From contig JALWJZ010000103.1 in assembly GCA_026996855.1 (NCBI GenBank), positions 22,185 through 86,184 on the forward strand: a stretch of 64,000 nucleotides of DNA. Direction: 5' to 3'. Source of the DNA: Anaerolineales bacterium. GTDB taxonomy: Bacteria; Chloroflexota; Anaerolineae; Anaerolineales; DRMV01. The notes under the pieces were generated by a model that was not told where the DNA came from, did not search any database, and was given only the letters and a program-made list of their open reading frames with translations. A program made the position numbers and the translations under genes. Positions 1 to 11,020 of the stretch are shown here, piece by piece (position 1 is the first letter of the stretch; each line of letters starts with the position of its first letter).

Positions 1-537
1 TACGACGTGGTGCCCTCGGGCTTGATTAAACTCATCAAACAAAGTTTCAACCGGGGAAAGGATTACGCGGGCAACCCCCTGGACGAGCCCACCCGCTTTT
101 TCATCGGGTGCGCCCTGAACCTGATGGCGCCGGACCCGGAGCGGGAGATGAAGGTGCTGCGGCGGAAAATCCGGGCCGGCGCGGATTTTGCCCTCACCCA
201 ACCTGTGTACCAGCCCGAGGAGGCCCGGCGCTTTTTGCAAATGTACGAGGAGCGGTACGGCCCCATACCTATTCCCATCCTGGTGGGGGTGCTGCCGCCG
301 TACAGCCTGCGCCACGCGCGTTTCCTGCACCACGAGGTGCCCGGCATTCACATCCCGGAGGAGGTCATGCGTCGGCTGGAGCAGGCCGGCGACAAAGCCT
401 GGGAGGAGGGCTTGCGTCTGGCCGTGGAACTCGTCGAGGCATTGAAGGAGTGGGCGCAGGGCATTTATTTGATGCCGCCTTTCCGAAAGTACTGGATGGC
501 CGCGGAAATCCTGGAAAAAGTGACGAACGCGGCTTGA
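1..537 (+). CDS. Methylenetetrahydrofolate reductase domain protein, C-terminal part (5' end outside window)
   Basis: MTHFR-like motifs (ADFALTQPVYQPEEARRF, PILVGVLPPYSLRHARFLHHEVPGIHIPE); frame open to window start. Confidence 0.85.
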   Translation, partial: YDVVPSGLIKLIKQSFNRGKDYAGNPLDEPTRFFIGCALNLMAPDPEREMKVLRRKIRAGADFALTQPVYQPEEARRFLQMYEERYGPIPIPILVGVLPPYSLRHARFLHHEVPGIHIPEEVMRRLEQAGDKAWEEGLRLAVELVEALKEWAQGIYLMPPFRKYWMAAEILEKVTNAA

Positions 538-562
538 AAGCCCTATGGCTCCGCGGTATAAA
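534..562 (+). promoter_or_regulatory. Putative sigma70 promoter for hppA: TTGAAA-N17-TATAAA
   Basis: -35 534-539, -10 557-562; overlaps the metF-like stop codon. Confidence 0.5.
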
Positions 563-638
563 TAGACGGCCTGTTTGACGAAGAAAATGAAACAAAAGGT
601 ATTCCCAAATCCGAGGCGAACGAAGGAGGTCCTCAACG

Positions 639-2966
639 ATGGCTCAATTAAGTGCGTTCGAGTGGAGTATGTTGTGGGGTGTGCTGATTGTGGCCCTGCT
701 GGGCCTGCTGTATGCCTGGTACCTGTGGGCTTATGTCCGGGGCAAGGACACGGGCACGCCCGAAATGCAGGAGGTGTGGCAGGCCATTCGGGCCGGTGCC
801 GAAGCCTACCTGTGGCGGCAACTCAAGGCCATCATGCCCCTCATCGTGGTGCTCACCGTGGTGCTGTTCCTTTCCGTGTACATCGTACCGCCTACGCCCG
901 AGGCCCGAGAGTTCTTCGCCGGGAAATCGGAGAACGAAATCCGCTTCCTGGTGGGCCTGGGCCGGGCCATCGCCTTCGTGCTGGGTGCACTGTCGTCCCT
1001 GGCCGTGGGCCAGTTGGGCATGCGGGTGGCCGTGGCCGCGAACGTGCGGGTGACCTCCGCGTCCCGCCGCTCCTTCCGGGAGGCGCTTCAGATTGCCTTC
1101 CGCGCGGGCACCATCACCGGCATGCTGACCAACGCGCTGGGCCTGCTGGGCGGCACCATCATCTTCATGTACTACCAGATTGCCGCGCCCGACGTGCTGC
1201 TGGGCTTCGGCTTCGGCGGCACCCTGCTGGCCCTGTTCATGCGGGTGGGCGGCGGCATCTACACCAAGGCCGCGGACGTGGGCGCGGACCTGGTAGGCAA
1301 AGTGGAAGCCGGCATCCCCGAGGACGACCCCCGCAACCCCGCGGTCATCGCCGACCTGGTGGGTGACAACGTGGGCGACTGTGCGGGCATGGCCGCGGAC
1401 ATCTTCGAGTCTTACGAGGTGACCCTGGTCTCCGCGCTCATCCTGGGCCTGGCTCTGTGGCACGCCACGGGCCAAATTGCCTGGGTGGTCTTCCCTCTGG
1501 TGGTGCGGGCCATCGGTGTGCTGGCCTCCATCGTGGGCACCTACCTGGTGGACGAAGACCCCAAACACCCCGGCGACGCCATGCGGGGCATCTTCCGCGG
1601 GTACATGATTTCCGCCTTCATCTCCCTGGTGCTCACCTTTGCTTTTGGCTACTACTACCTGCACGTGATGCAGAACGGCCAACTGGTGGGCGGCTGGTGG
1701 CGCACGCCTCTGGCCGTGGTGACCGGGCTGGTACTGGCCGTGGTGCTGGACCGGCTCACCAATTACTTCACCAGCACCCAGTACAGCCCGGTGCAGGAAA
1801 TCCGCAACGCCGCGAGCACCGGTTCTGCCACCCTCATTTTGCAAGGGCTGGTGGTGGGCATGGAATCCTCTGTATGGGCCGCGGTGGCCATGGCCGCAAC
1901 CATCATGGTCTCGGTGGGCATCTTCGCCGGGGCCACCGCCGACCCCGTCACCCAGGTGGTCTTCGTGCTCTACGGCGTGGCCATGACCGGCATCGGGCTG
2001 CTCACCCTCACAGGCAACATCGTGGCCATGGACTCCTTCGGCCCCATCGCGGACAACGCTGGTGGCATCGCGGAAATGGCCTGGTCCGGCCAGGAAGATG
2101 AAGAGACCGAAAAGGCCCAGGCCATCCTGGACCATCTGGACGCCACGGGCAACACCACCAAGGCCATCACCAAGGGCCTGGCCATCGGCACCGCGGTCAT
2201 CGCCGCGGTGGCCCTGTTCGCTTCCTACCTGGTGGATGTGACCCGGGCGCAACAAGCCCTGGGCATTCCCGAAACCCAATGGCTGACCAAAACGGGCATT
2301 CGGGTCGATATTCCTCAAGTCTTCGTGGGCCTGCTCCTGGGCGGCGCGGTGCCCTTCCTCTTCTCCTCCTTCGCCATCCAGGCCGTGCGCCGGGGCGCCT
2401 CGGCCATCGTGGAAGAGGTGCGTCGCCAGTTCCGCATGGGCGTGCTGGAAGGCAAGGTGAAGCCCGATTACCAGAAGGCCGTGGACATTTCCACCGCCAC
2501 CGCGCAGAAGGAACTGCTTCCCCTGGCCCTGCTGGGCGTGGTCACCCCCATCATCGTGGGCTTGTGGTTGCAGGTGGAAGCCCTGGGCGGCTTCCTGGCC
2601 GGTATCATCGTGAGCGGTCAACTCCTGGCCGTGTTCATGAACAACGCGGGCGGCGCCTGGGACAACGCCAAGAAACTCATCGAGGACGAGCCCAAGGACC
2701 CCGAAAAGGGCCTGGGCAAGGGTTCCGACCGGCACAAGGCCTCGGTAGTGGGCGACACCGTGGGCGACCCCTTCAAGGACACTGCGGGTCCGGCCCTCAA
2801 CCCCATGATTAAAGTGGTCAACCTGGTGGCCGTCATCATCGCGCCCATCGTGGTCAAGTACACCCTCAGCCTGCCCGTCATCATCGTGATTCTGATTCTG
2901 GTGGGCATTCTGGTTTGGGTGATTCGCCAAGCCAAGAAACCAGCCGCCCACCTGGACGCATCGTAA
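639..2966 (+). CDS. hppA: Membrane-bound ion-translocating pyrophosphatase
   Basis: [59 protein letters not shown] and [24 protein letters not shown] motifs. Confidence 0.97.
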   Translation: MAQLSAFEWSMLWGVLIVALLGLLYAWYLWAYVRGKDTGTPEMQEVWQAIRAGAEAYLWRQLKAIMPLIVVLTVVLFLSVYIVPPTPEAREFFAGKSENEIRFLVGLGRAIAFVLGALSSLAVGQLGMRVAVAANVRVTSASRRSFREALQIAFRAGTITGMLTNALGLLGGTIIFMYYQIAAPDVLLGFGFGGTLLALFMRVGGGIYTKAADVGADLVGKVEAGIPEDDPRNPAVIADLVGDNVGDCAGMAADIFESYEVTLVSALILGLALWHATGQIAWVVFPLVVRAIGVLASIVGTYLVDEDPKHPGDAMRGIFRGYMISAFISLVLTFAFGYYYLHVMQNGQLVGGWWRTPLAVVTGLVLAVVLDRLTNYFTSTQYSPVQEIRNAASTGSATLILQGLVVGMESSVWAAVAMAATIMVSVGIFAGATADPVTQVVFVLYGVAMTGIGLLTLTGNIVAMDSFGPIADNAGGIAEMAWSGQEDEETEKAQAILDHLDATGNTTKAITKGLAIGTAVIAAVALFASYLVDVTRAQQALGIPETQWLTKTGIRVDIPQVFVGLLLGGAVPFLFSSFAIQAVRRGASAIVEEVRRQFRMGVLEGKVKPDYQKAVDISTATAQKELLPLALLGVVTPIIVGLWLQVEALGGFLAGIIVSGQLLAVFMNNAGGAWDNAKKLIEDEPKDPEKGLGKGSDRHKASVVGDTVGDPFKDTAGPALNPMIKVVNLVAVIIAPIVVKYTLSLPVIIVILILVGILVWVIRQAKKPAAHLDAS

Positions 2967-2995
2967 GCCAATCCAGGCCATACATCGTTCGTTCA

Positions 2996-3026
2996 ACCCC
3001 GGTGGGGCAGCCCACCGGGGTTTTCG
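2996..3026 (+). terminator. Intrinsic terminator after hppA
   Basis: ACCCCGGTGGG-GCAG-CCCACCGGGGTTTTCG. Confidence 0.75.
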
Positions 3027-3027
3027 T

Positions 3028-5835
3028 TTATCGCGTCGTCAAGGCCAGCAGCAGGACTTCCTGGTCCACGGGCAGGCGGTCCACCCGCACGCCCACCGCG
3101 TGGTAAATGGCGTTGGTGATGGCCGGCGCGGTGGGGATGCTCACGATTTCACCCACCCCCTTGGCGCCGTAAGGTCCGCCGCGCGCGGGGTGCTCCACCA
3201 CGATGGGATGCACCTCCTCGGGCATGTGCACGATGGAGGGGATGCGATAGCGGGCCAGCCGGTCGGTGACGACCCGGCCGTTTTCCACGATGAAACGCTC
3301 GGTAAGCGCGGTGCCGATGCCCATGGCCACGCCCCCCTCGATTTGCCCCTTCAGGCCCAGGGGGTTGACGGCCATGCCCACATCGTTGGCGGAAATCACC
3401 CGCAACACCCGCACCTCGCCCGTCCGGGTGTTCACTTCCACCTCCGCGGCCTGGGCCGCGAAGGAAAAGGCAAAGTGCATGTCGCCGGGCTGGCCCAGGG
3501 GACGGGTTTCCGGCGCGTGGTAGGTGAAACGGGTGCGGGGTTCCAGGCCCGCGTCCCGCATGGCCTGCACCAGGTGCGGCAGGGCCACGGTGCGATCGCC
3601 GGCGACCAGCGCGTCGCCCCGGAAGGCCACGGCTTCGGGCGGGCAGTCGTAATACTCCGAGGCCCAGGCCTGGACGGCCTTGAGCAGGCCTTGCGCGGCC
3701 AGCCGCGCCGCGTTGCCCGTGACCGCGGTCTGCCGCGAGGCCGTGGTGGGGCCGCCGTCGGGGGTGCGGCCCGTATCCATGACCAGCACCCGTACCCGGT
3801 CCGGGCCCAGGCCGGTTTCCTCCGCGGCAATCAACTGCAGCACCGCCACCAAGCCCTGGCCCAGTTCCGCCGCGGAGGTGCGTACTTCCAGCACACCTTC
3901 GGGCAGGAGTTCCACCTCCACGGTGGATTGGTCCGGCGCGCCGCCGCCCAACCCGGTGTTCTTGAAGGCCACGGCAAAGCCCCAGGCCCGCACCAGGTGC
4001 GGCTTGCCCGGCACCCGGCGGGGTCGGAAGGGGTCCTGGCCGTCGCTCAACCGGCGCATCTCGGCTTCCACCTTCTCGATGCACTCCAGCAGGCCCACGC
4101 CCTCCCGCAGCACCTGGCCGGTGCTGGTGACCGAGCCCTCCCGCAGCGCGTTCTTGCGCCGGATTTCCACCGGGTCCATACCCAGGGCGTGAGCCAGCAT
4201 GTCCATCATGCTCTCGATGGCAAACGCGGACTGGGTGACGCCAAAGCCCCGGAACGCGCCGGCCGGGGGGTTGTTGGTGTACACCGCGTAGCAATCGGCC
4301 TTCACGTGGGGGACTTCATACGGCCCGGCGGAGTGGGTGGTGGCCCGGGTCATCACCTTTTCACCCAGGGAGGCATACGCGCCCGTGTCGCCGTAAAGTT
4401 CCGTCTGCACCGCCACCAGGCGGCCATCTTTCTTGGCACCGATGCGCACCCGAATCTGGGTGGCGTGGCGCTTGGGATGCACCATCATGCTTTCCCGGCG
4501 GGAGAAGAGCAATTTCACTGGCCGACCCGTGGCCTGGGCCAGCAACGCGGCGTGAATCTGCCCCGCGATGTCCTCCTTGCCGCCGAAGCCGCCGCCCATG
4601 TGCTGGCCCACGATGCGCACCTTCTCCTCCGGCAGGCCCAGCGCGGCCGCCACCTGCCGACGGTCCGCGTAGGGAATCTGAGACCCCACGTAGACATACA
4701 TGCTGCCGTCGGGCTGGGGCACCGCGATGCTGCATTCCGGCTCCAGAAAGGCGTGTTCGTAAATGGGCGTGTGGAAAGTGTGCTCCAGCACCACGTCGGC
4801 CTGGGCAAAGCCCGCTTCCACGTCCCCCTTGCGCACTTTGATGTGCTTGAGGAGATTGCCGCCCTCGTGGAGCCGGGGTGCATCGGGTTGCAGGGCCTGC
4901 ACCGGGTCGGTCAGGGGCGGCAGTTCTTCGATGTCCACCCGGATGGCCGCGAGGGCCTCTTCGGCCCGGTCGGGCGTGTCCGCGGCCACGATGGCCAAGG
5001 CATCCCCCACGTAACGGATGCGCTCCCCCACCCCCACCAGGATGGGCCAGTCGGACACGATGAGGCCGTGGGTGCGGGCCGCGGGCAGGTCCTCCGCGGT
5101 GAGCACCGCGTGCACGCCGGGCATCTGCCGGGCCTGGGAAACGTCCAGCCCCCGCAGTATGCCGTGGGGAACTTCGGCCCGGAGCACCCGGGCGTACAAC
5201 ATGCCGGGGAATTTCAGGTCGTCGGTGAAGATGGCCCGGCCGGTGACCTTGTCCACCGCGTCGGGCCGGGGCCGGGGACGCCCCACCACCCGCCCGGCCC
5301 GGATGGAGGGGGGAATTTCGGGGCGGGGCACCGGCGTGCCTTCCCGCAGGGCCCGGGCCGCGGCCTGAATCGCGCTTTCGATGGAAGGATACCCACCGCA
5401 ACGGCACAGGGTATCCTTGAGGGCGTGGCGGATGTCTTCCCGGGAAGGCTCGGGGTTGTGGCGGAGCAGCGCGTGGGCGGTCATGATTTGGCCGGGGATG
5501 CAAAAACCGCACTGCACCGCGCCGTGTTCCACGAAGGCCTGCTGCAAGGGATGCAGCACCAGGTGGCCGTTCTCGTCCCGGGCCAGGCCCTCGATGGTAA
5601 GCACGTGCCGACCGTGGGCCTTTTCCGCGGGGAAGATGCAGGAAACCACGGGTTCGCCGTCCACCTCCACGGTGCAGGCGCCGCACTCGGCCTCCTCGCA
5701 CCCGATTTTGGTGCCCGTCAGGCCCAGGCGCTCCCGCAGCAGGTACGCCAGGGTTTCGCCGGGGGCAATGCGCACCCGATGCTCCCGACCGTTGACCGTG
5801 AGGGTGATTTCGCGAAACTCGGGGGAAGAGGTCAT
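3028..5835 (-). CDS. Xanthine dehydrogenase-family protein, fused [2Fe-2S] and molybdopterin-binding domains
   Basis: CEEAECGACTVEVDGEP and CGFCIPGQI...CRCGGYPSI Fe-S motifs, then molybdopterin domain (GGGFGGKEDIAGQ; GAFRGFGVTQ). Confidence 0.93.
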   Translation of the reverse strand: MTSSPEFREITLTVNGREHRVRIAPGETLAYLLRERLGLTGTKIGCEEAECGACTVEVDGEPVVSCIFPAEKAHGRHVLTIEGLARDENGHLVLHPLQQAFVEHGAVQCGFCIPGQIMTAHALLRHNPEPSREDIRHALKDTLCRCGGYPSIESAIQAAARALREGTPVPRPEIPPSIRAGRVVGRPRPRPDAVDKVTGRAIFTDDLKFPGMLYARVLRAEVPHGILRGLDVSQARQMPGVHAVLTAEDLPAARTHGLIVSDWPILVGVGERIRYVGDALAIVAADTPDRAEEALAAIRVDIEELPPLTDPVQALQPDAPRLHEGGNLLKHIKVRKGDVEAGFAQADVVLEHTFHTPIYEHAFLEPECSIAVPQPDGSMYVYVGSQIPYADRRQVAAALGLPEEKVRIVGQHMGGGFGGKEDIAGQIHAALLAQATGRPVKLLFSRRESMMVHPKRHATQIRVRIGAKKDGRLVAVQTELYGDTGAYASLGEKVMTRATTHSAGPYEVPHVKADCYAVYTNNPPAGAFRGFGVTQSAFAIESMMDMLAHALGMDPVEIRRKNALREGSVTSTGQVLREGVGLLECIEKVEAEMRRLSDGQDPFRPRRVPGKPHLVRAWGFAVAFKNTGLGGGAPDQSTVEVELLPEGVLEVRTSAAELGQGLVAVLQLIAAEETGLGPDRVRVLVMDTGRTPDGGPTTASRQTAVTGNAARLAAQGLLKAVQAWASEYYDCPPEAVAFRGDALVAGDRTVALPHLVQAMRDAGLEPRTRFTYHAPETRPLGQPGDMHFAFSFAAQAAEVEVNTRTGEVRVLRVISANDVGMAVNPLGLKGQIEGGVAMGIGTALTERFIVENGRVVTDRLARYRIPSIVHMPEEVHPIVVEHPARGGPYGAKGVGEIVSIPTAPAITNAIYHAVGVRVDRLPVDQEVLLLALTTR

Positions 5836-5883
5836 GTTCGGCCTCCTTCAGGGAAGCGAAACGAAACTTATTTCAAATTCCCG

Positions 5884-6062
5884 CTTTTTGGAGTGCGGTG
5901 CTTGGGCACCGCTTTGGTATTCCAAAGCGGCACCGAGGTGCCGCACTCCAAAAGCAAGGGCGCACGGCCATGCGCCCCTACCACCCATTCGCAAATCCGC
6001 TCATCCGCTCATTCGCCCATTCATCCGATTCCAAAGCGGCGCCGAGGTGCTGCACTCCCAAA
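5884..6062. repeat. Cluster of GC-stem interspersed repeats (GCGGCACCGAGGTGCCGCACTCC family), partly head-to-head
   Basis: GGAGTGCGGTGCTTGGGCACCGCTTTGG-TATT-CCAAAGCGGCACCGAGGTGCCGCACTCC plus a further copy near 6030-6062; same family at 22689-22832. Confidence 0.85.
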
Positions 6063-6092
6063 AACGCGCCGTTGTTGTTTTTGTTTAGCCAG

Positions 6093-6380
6093 TCAGGAAT
6101 CTCTGAGAATGTGTGAAGTCCTTATCGCGGTGAGGGCTTCTTCCACATCCGCGAAAGTGTCATCCTCGGGCACTTTCCGAGCCTTTTCCCGCAAGCGTTC
6201 TACAACCTGAAAACGTTGTTCCCGTTCGGTCCGCCAGCGCTCGTACAAATCAATGGAGACCAACGCGGCCATGGGCTTGCCCGCCCGCTCCAGAATCACC
6301 ACCTCTTTTTCATCGAGAACCCGACGCAATATCTCGAAAAACCTAATTTGGGCTTCTCGCACATCCAAATGCAACATCAC
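6093..6380 (-). CDS. Phd/YefM-type antitoxin-like protein
   Basis: Phd-like N-terminus MLHLDVREAQIRFFEILRRVLDEKEVVILERAGKPMAALVSIDLYE. Confidence 0.75.
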   Translation of the reverse strand: MMLHLDVREAQIRFFEILRRVLDEKEVVILERAGKPMAALVSIDLYERWRTEREQRFQVVERLREKARKVPEDDTFADVEEALTAIRTSHILRDS

Positions 6381-6481
6381 TTATCTCCACATATCGCCGT
6401 GTACACCAAAACGGTGCCCAACCCGGCTTTCGGGGTATGGCCAACGGTGCCGGTCTTTGGATGAGGACCCGCAAGACGACC

Positions 6482-7360
6482 TTACGCGGTGCCCGCCCGT
6501 GCCCAGGCCGTTTGCAGGGCCTCTTCCAGGAGCACCCCGGCCAGGAGGCGACGGTAGGTTTCGGAAGCCCGGAATTTGCTGGTGCGGAAGCGGGCCTCTC
6601 GGAGGAGGGCTTCCTTGGCCGCGGCCACCCGTTCCGGGGTCAAGGCATGGCCCCGGAGCGCGGCCTCGGTGGCGCGCAACCGGCGGGGCACCGGGCCGGA
6701 GGGACCCATGGCGATGCCCACGTCCGCGACGCGGTCGCCTTCCCGCCGGAGCCACACGGCCGCGTTGAGGATGGGCAGGGCCACCCCCTGGGGCCGCATC
6801 ACCCGGCGAAAGGCCGAGGCCTGGCCCGGTCGGGCCAGGGGCAGGTAAAAACCCACCAGCAGTTCGTCGTGCCCCAGGGCCGAACGGCCCGGCCCCAGGA
6901 ACAGCGTCTCCAGGGGGACCCGGCGCCGTCCTCGGGGGGAGGCCACTTCGGCCTGGGCATCCAGGGCCACCAGCGCGATGGTGCCGTCGGCCGCGGGCAG
7001 GGCGTGGGCCACGTTGCCGCCCAGGGTGGCCAGGTTGCGTACTTGCGGCCCCGCGATGAGCGCACAGGCCTCGGCCAGGGCCTGGGCGTGGGTGCGCACC
7101 AAAGGCGAAGCCGCGACCCGGGCCACGGGCACGGCCGCGCCCACGAAAAGCCGGTCGCCCCGCACCTCCAGGGCTTGCAGTTCGTCTACGTCCGTCACGT
7201 CCACCAGGGTGTGGGGCCGGGGGTGCCGTCCGGTTTCGATGTCCAGGAGCAGGTCCGTGCCCCCGGCGATGAACGCGGCGGGTTGGGGCGCTTCGTGGAT
7301 GGCCCGAAGGGCCTCCGGCACGGTGCGGGGACGCAGATAGAGGTTCCACAAACGACGCAT
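6482..7360 (-). CDS. Xanthine dehydrogenase FAD-binding subunit family
   Basis: FIAGGTDLLLDIE and QVRNLATLGGNVAHALPAADG motifs. Confidence 0.92.
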   Translation of the reverse strand: MRRLWNLYLRPRTVPEALRAIHEAPQPAAFIAGGTDLLLDIETGRHPRPHTLVDVTDVDELQALEVRGDRLFVGAAVPVARVAASPLVRTHAQALAEACALIAGPQVRNLATLGGNVAHALPAADGTIALVALDAQAEVASPRGRRRVPLETLFLGPGRSALGHDELLVGFYLPLARPGQASAFRRVMRPQGVALPILNAAVWLRREGDRVADVGIAMGPSGPVPRRLRATEAALRGHALTPERVAAAKEALLREARFRTSKFRASETYRRLLAGVLLEEALQTAWARAGTA

Positions 7361-8928
7361 CAGCCCTTCTCCTTCTCCTCGACGCCGGCCATGAGCAGGC
7401 CCAGCCGCTCCACCGTGGCCTCTTCCCGGGGCATCACGGCCATGATGCGGCCCTCGTAAATCACCGCGATGCGATCCGAGAGGACCAGAATCTCGTCCAG
7501 ATCCTCGGAAATCAGGAGCACGGCCGCGCCCCGGGTGCGCTGTTCCAGCAGCCGCTCCCGCACGTACTCGGTGGCGCCGATGTCCAGGCCCCGGGTGGGC
7601 TGCGCGGCCAAAATCACCTTCGGTTCCCGGGCCAGTTCCCGGGCCAGCACGATTTTTTGCAAATTGCCGCCGGAAAGGTACCGGGCCGGAGTCTTCACCG
7701 AAGGCGTTTTGATGCGAAAGGCCTGAATCAAACGGCGGCTGTGCGCGTACACCGTGGGCCAGTGCAAAAACCCTTTACGGGAAAAGGGCGGCTTGTGATG
7801 GTCCCGCAAAATCAAGTTTTCGGCCACGGTGAATTCCTGGATGAGGCCATCCTTCATGCGCTCCTCGGGAATGTAGGCCAGGCCCAGGTCCATGCGCGCC
7901 GCGGGGGAGGCCTCGGTCACGTCCTGGTCCAGCAGGCGCACCCGGCCCCGGGTCACGGGCCGCAGCCCTGCCACCACCTGGGCCAACTCCCGCTGGCCAT
8001 TGCCCGAAACCCCGGCCAGGCCCAGGATTTCACCTGCCCGCACCTGCAACGAAACGCCCTGGAGCGCGGGCGTTCCTCGGTCGCTTTCCGCGTGCACGTC
8101 TTCCAGTTCCAGCAGCACGGGACCGGGTCTGGCGGGTTCCTTCTCCAGGTGGAAGCGCACTTCCCGGCCCACCATCCAGCGGGCCAGTTCCTCCTTGGTG
8201 GTTTCCCTGGCCGGTCGGGTGCCGATTTTGCGGCCATCCCGGAGCACGGTGATGCGGTCGCTGATGGCCAGCACCTCGTGCAATTTGTGGGAGATGAAGA
8301 CCAGCCCGTGGCCCTCCCGGGCCATCTGGCGCATGACCGCGAAGAGTTCCTCCACCTCCTGGGGCGTGAGCACCGCGGTGGGTTCGTCCAGGATGAGCAC
8401 GTCCGCGCCCCGGTACAGGGCCTTGAGGATCTCCACCCGCTGCTGCTGGCCCACGGAAAGTTGCCAGATGTAGGCGTGGGGGTCCACCACCAGTCCGTAG
8501 CGTTCCCCCAATTCCCGCAAACGCCGGGCCACCACGTCCAGGTCGGTGAGCAGGCCCCGGGAAGAGGGCAGGCCCAGGGCCACGTTTTCGGCCACGGTCA
8601 GGGTTTCCACCAGCATGAAGTGCTGGTGCACCATGCCGATGCCCAGGGCAATGGCATCCCGGGGGGAAGCGATGCGCACGGGCCGACCGTTGATGCGGAT
8701 TTCCCCTTCGTCGGGCTGGTACATGCCGTAGAGGATTTTCATCAACGTGGTCTTGCCCGCGCCGTTCTCGCCCAGCAGCGCGTGGATTTCCCCCGCCTGC
8801 ACGTCGAAGTCCACATGGTCGTTGGCCAGTACGCCGGGGAAGCGCTTCACGATGCCCCGCATTTCCACATGTTGAATGCGGGGTCGGGTAGACGCGGTCG
8901 CCAGGGGGGCGGATGGCACTGAGTTCAT
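7360..8928 (-). CDS. ABC transporter ATP-binding protein, duplicated NBD (nucleoside/simple sugar type)
   Basis: Two NBDs; Walker A GENGAGKTTLMK; signature LSVGQQQRVEILKAL; adjacent BMP protein and two permeases. Confidence 0.93.
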   Translation of the reverse strand: MNSVPSAPLATASTRPRIQHVEMRGIVKRFPGVLANDHVDFDVQAGEIHALLGENGAGKTTLMKILYGMYQPDEGEIRINGRPVRIASPRDAIALGIGMVHQHFMLVETLTVAENVALGLPSSRGLLTDLDVVARRLRELGERYGLVVDPHAYIWQLSVGQQQRVEILKALYRGADVLILDEPTAVLTPQEVEELFAVMRQMAREGHGLVFISHKLHEVLAISDRITVLRDGRKIGTRPARETTKEELARWMVGREVRFHLEKEPARPGPVLLELEDVHAESDRGTPALQGVSLQVRAGEILGLAGVSGNGQRELAQVVAGLRPVTRGRVRLLDQDVTEASPAARMDLGLAYIPEERMKDGLIQEFTVAENLILRDHHKPPFSRKGFLHWPTVYAHSRRLIQAFRIKTPSVKTPARYLSGGNLQKIVLARELAREPKVILAAQPTRGLDIGATEYVRERLLEQRTRGAAVLLISEDLDEILVLSDRIAVIYEGRIMAVMPREEATVERLGLLMAGVEEKEKG

Positions 8929-8998
8929 GGACGAACCTCGCGAAAAGGGCGGCCCGCCCTTTCCCCAAAGAGGAAAGAACGGGCCGGAGCCAAAACGG

Positions 8999-10012
8999 TC
9001 ACTTCAGGGGGATGGTGATTTCGCCCTTCTTGATGCCTTCGATGGTCTTTTCGGCCGCGGCTTTCACGTCGTCGGGCAGGTCGAATTGGGGGTTGTAGAC
9101 CATGACGATGCCGCCGTTGGCCAGGTCGATGGCGAAGGACCGGCCGCCCAAAGTGCCCTGCTGGATGAGGTCGATCATCTGGTTGAGCACCACTTCCCAG
9201 TGGTACACCTGGTTGGCCACCACGATTTCCGGCGCCAGGGAGGTCTGGTCCGCCTGGGTGCCGAACCAGAGCACGCCGTGCTCCTTGGCCACGCCGATGG
9301 CGCCCACCACCATTTGCGCGGTGCCGGTCATCACGTCCGCGCCGGCCGCGATGTGGGTCTTGGCCGCCTCCGCGGCCAGGGAGACGTCGGAGAAGGAGCC
9401 AATCCAGTTGACGTTGACCGTGGCGTCGGGTTTGGTGGCCTTCACCCCGGCCACGAAGCCGTCCACGTACCGCTTGGCGTCGCCGGTCTCGATGGGTCCC
9501 ACCACGCCGATGACGCCGCTCTTGGTCAGCATGGCGGCCATCACGCCGTTCACGTACCCGCCCTGTTCCGAGGCGGCTTCATACGCGAAGACGTTGGGCA
9601 GGCCGAAGGTCTCCACGGTGGTGCCCCAGGCAAAACTGGTGTTGGGGAAGTCGGGCGCGATTTCCTGCAACGAGGAGCCGTACTGGGAGCCGTGGGCGAT
9701 GACCAGGTCGTAGCCCTGGGTGGCGTAGTCCCGGATGGCCGCGGCCGCGTCGTCCACCACGTACATGCCGTCGGAATAGACGAACTGGAAGTTCTCCTCG
9801 CCTCGCTCCTTCTGGATGGCCACCAGCGCGTCGTACATGCTCTGGCTGAAGGCCAGGTCGTTGATGGCGCTGGGCATGACCACCGCTACACGGAAGGGCT
9901 TCTTGGCCTCTTCGGCCGCGGGCGTGGCCGGTTGTTGGCCTTTGCACGCGGCCAACAGGCCCAGGGCCAGCCCAAAGACCAACAGCAGGCGGAAAAGGGG
10001 ATTTCTGAACAT
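8999..10012 (-). CDS. BMP-family lipoprotein ABC substrate-binding protein
   Basis: Lipoprotein signal MFRNPLFRLLLVFGLALGLLAAC; BMP-like fold sequence (GSQYGSSLQEIAPDFPNTSFAW). Confidence 0.92.
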   Translation of the reverse strand: MFRNPLFRLLLVFGLALGLLAACKGQQPATPAAEEAKKPFRVAVVMPSAINDLAFSQSMYDALVAIQKERGEENFQFVYSDGMYVVDDAAAAIRDYATQGYDLVIAHGSQYGSSLQEIAPDFPNTSFAWGTTVETFGLPNVFAYEAASEQGGYVNGVMAAMLTKSGVIGVVGPIETGDAKRYVDGFVAGVKATKPDATVNVNWIGSFSDVSLAAEAAKTHIAAGADVMTGTAQMVVGAIGVAKEHGVLWFGTQADQTSLAPEIVVANQVYHWEVVLNQMIDLIQQGTLGGRSFAIDLANGGIVMVYNPQFDLPDDVKAAAEKTIEGIKKGEITIPLK

Positions 10013-10078
10013 GTCGTTCCTCCTTCGAGAAGAAAGGATGGGCAAAACCGCGACTTCTTCCGGTGGAGACCGCTCGCG

Positions 10079-11020
10079 TCAGGCCTCCCGCTCGAAGGGT
10101 TTGGTCAGGGCCGAGGGCGGCCGCGCCCGCGAGACGGTGAGCACCAGCACCACGATGGTGAGGATGTAAGGCATCATCACCGCCAGTTCCGAGGGGATGG
10201 GCACCCCCAGCACCTGGACCCACAGTTGCATGGCGTTCACCAGGCTGAAAATCAGCGCGCCGGCCAGCACGCCCAAAGGCCGCCACGCGCCGAAGTACAC
10301 CAGGGCCACCGCGATGAAGCCCAGGCCGCTGGTCATGTTTTGTTGAAACACGCCCAGCAGGCCCACGGACAGGGCCGCGCCGGCAATGCCCGAGAGCACG
10401 CCCCCCAGGATGATGGTGAAGTACCGCACCCGGGCCACGGAAATGCCCAGGGAATCCGCGGCTTCGGGGTTTTCCCCCACGGAGCGGATGTTCAGGCCCA
10501 GGGTGGTCTTGTTGAGCACGAACCAGGCCAGAGGCACCAGCAGGTACGCAGCGTAGACCAGCACGTTGTGGCGGAAGAACACCGGCCCCAGGAGGGGGAT
10601 GTCGCTGAGCAGGGGAATGGGCAGGTCGGGGAAAGGCTCCACGGTGCGCACCGTGCCCAGGAGTTTCTGGAAGAGCAAATCGCTCATCCCCAGACCGAAG
10701 AGGTAGAAACCGATGCCGCTGATGCCCTGCTCCGCGTGCAGGTTCACGGTGACCACGGCCATGGCCAGGCCCATGAGCGCGCCCACCACCACCGCGGCCA
10801 GCAGCCCCAGGAGCAGGTTCCCCGTGCGCCAGGTGACGTAGAAGGCCGCAAACGCTCCCATGAGCATCTGACCTTCCACGCCCAGGTTGAGCACGCCGCT
10901 CCGCTGGCCAAAGGTCTCGCCGATGGCCGCGTAGAGGTACGGCGTGGCCAGGCGAATGCCCGAGGTCAACATGCCCAGGAGCACGCTCAGGGAAAGGACT
11001 TTCTCCAGTAGACCTTCCAT
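10079..11020 (-). CDS. ABC transporter permease
   Basis: Polytopic; NLGVEGQMLMGAFAAF motif of nucleoside/sugar permeases. Confidence 0.92.
   Translation of the reverse strand: MEGLLEKVLSLSVLLGMLTSGIRLATPYLYAAIGETFGQRSGVLNLGVEGQMLMGAFAAFYVTWRTGNLLLGLLAAVVVGALMGLAMAVVTVNLHAEQGISGIGFYLFGLGMSDLLFQKLLGTVRTVEPFPDLPIPLLSDIPLLGPVFFRHNVLVYAAYLLVPLAWFVLNKTTLGLNIRSVGENPEAADSLGISVARVRYFTIILGGVLSGIAGAALSVGLLGVFQQNMTSGLGFIAVALVYFGAWRPLGVLAGALIFSLVNAMQLWVQVLGVPIPSELAVMMPYILTIVVLVLTVSRARPPSALTKPFEREA

Noticed and set aside
648-2996. 782-aa antisense ORF opposite hppA
   Set aside because: His/Gly/Gln-rich shadow of a high-GC gene; no motifs
3100-6210. 1036-aa plus-strand ORF
   Set aside because: Shadow ORF opposite xanthine dehydrogenase; composition artefact
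6360-6400. Shared TATGTGGAGATA with 32763-32774 as a regulatory motif
   Set aside because: Single short coincidence in unrelated contexts
6253-6768. 171-aa plus ORF across the Phd gene and XDH FAD subunit
   Set aside because: Overlaps two convincing minus-strand genes; no motif
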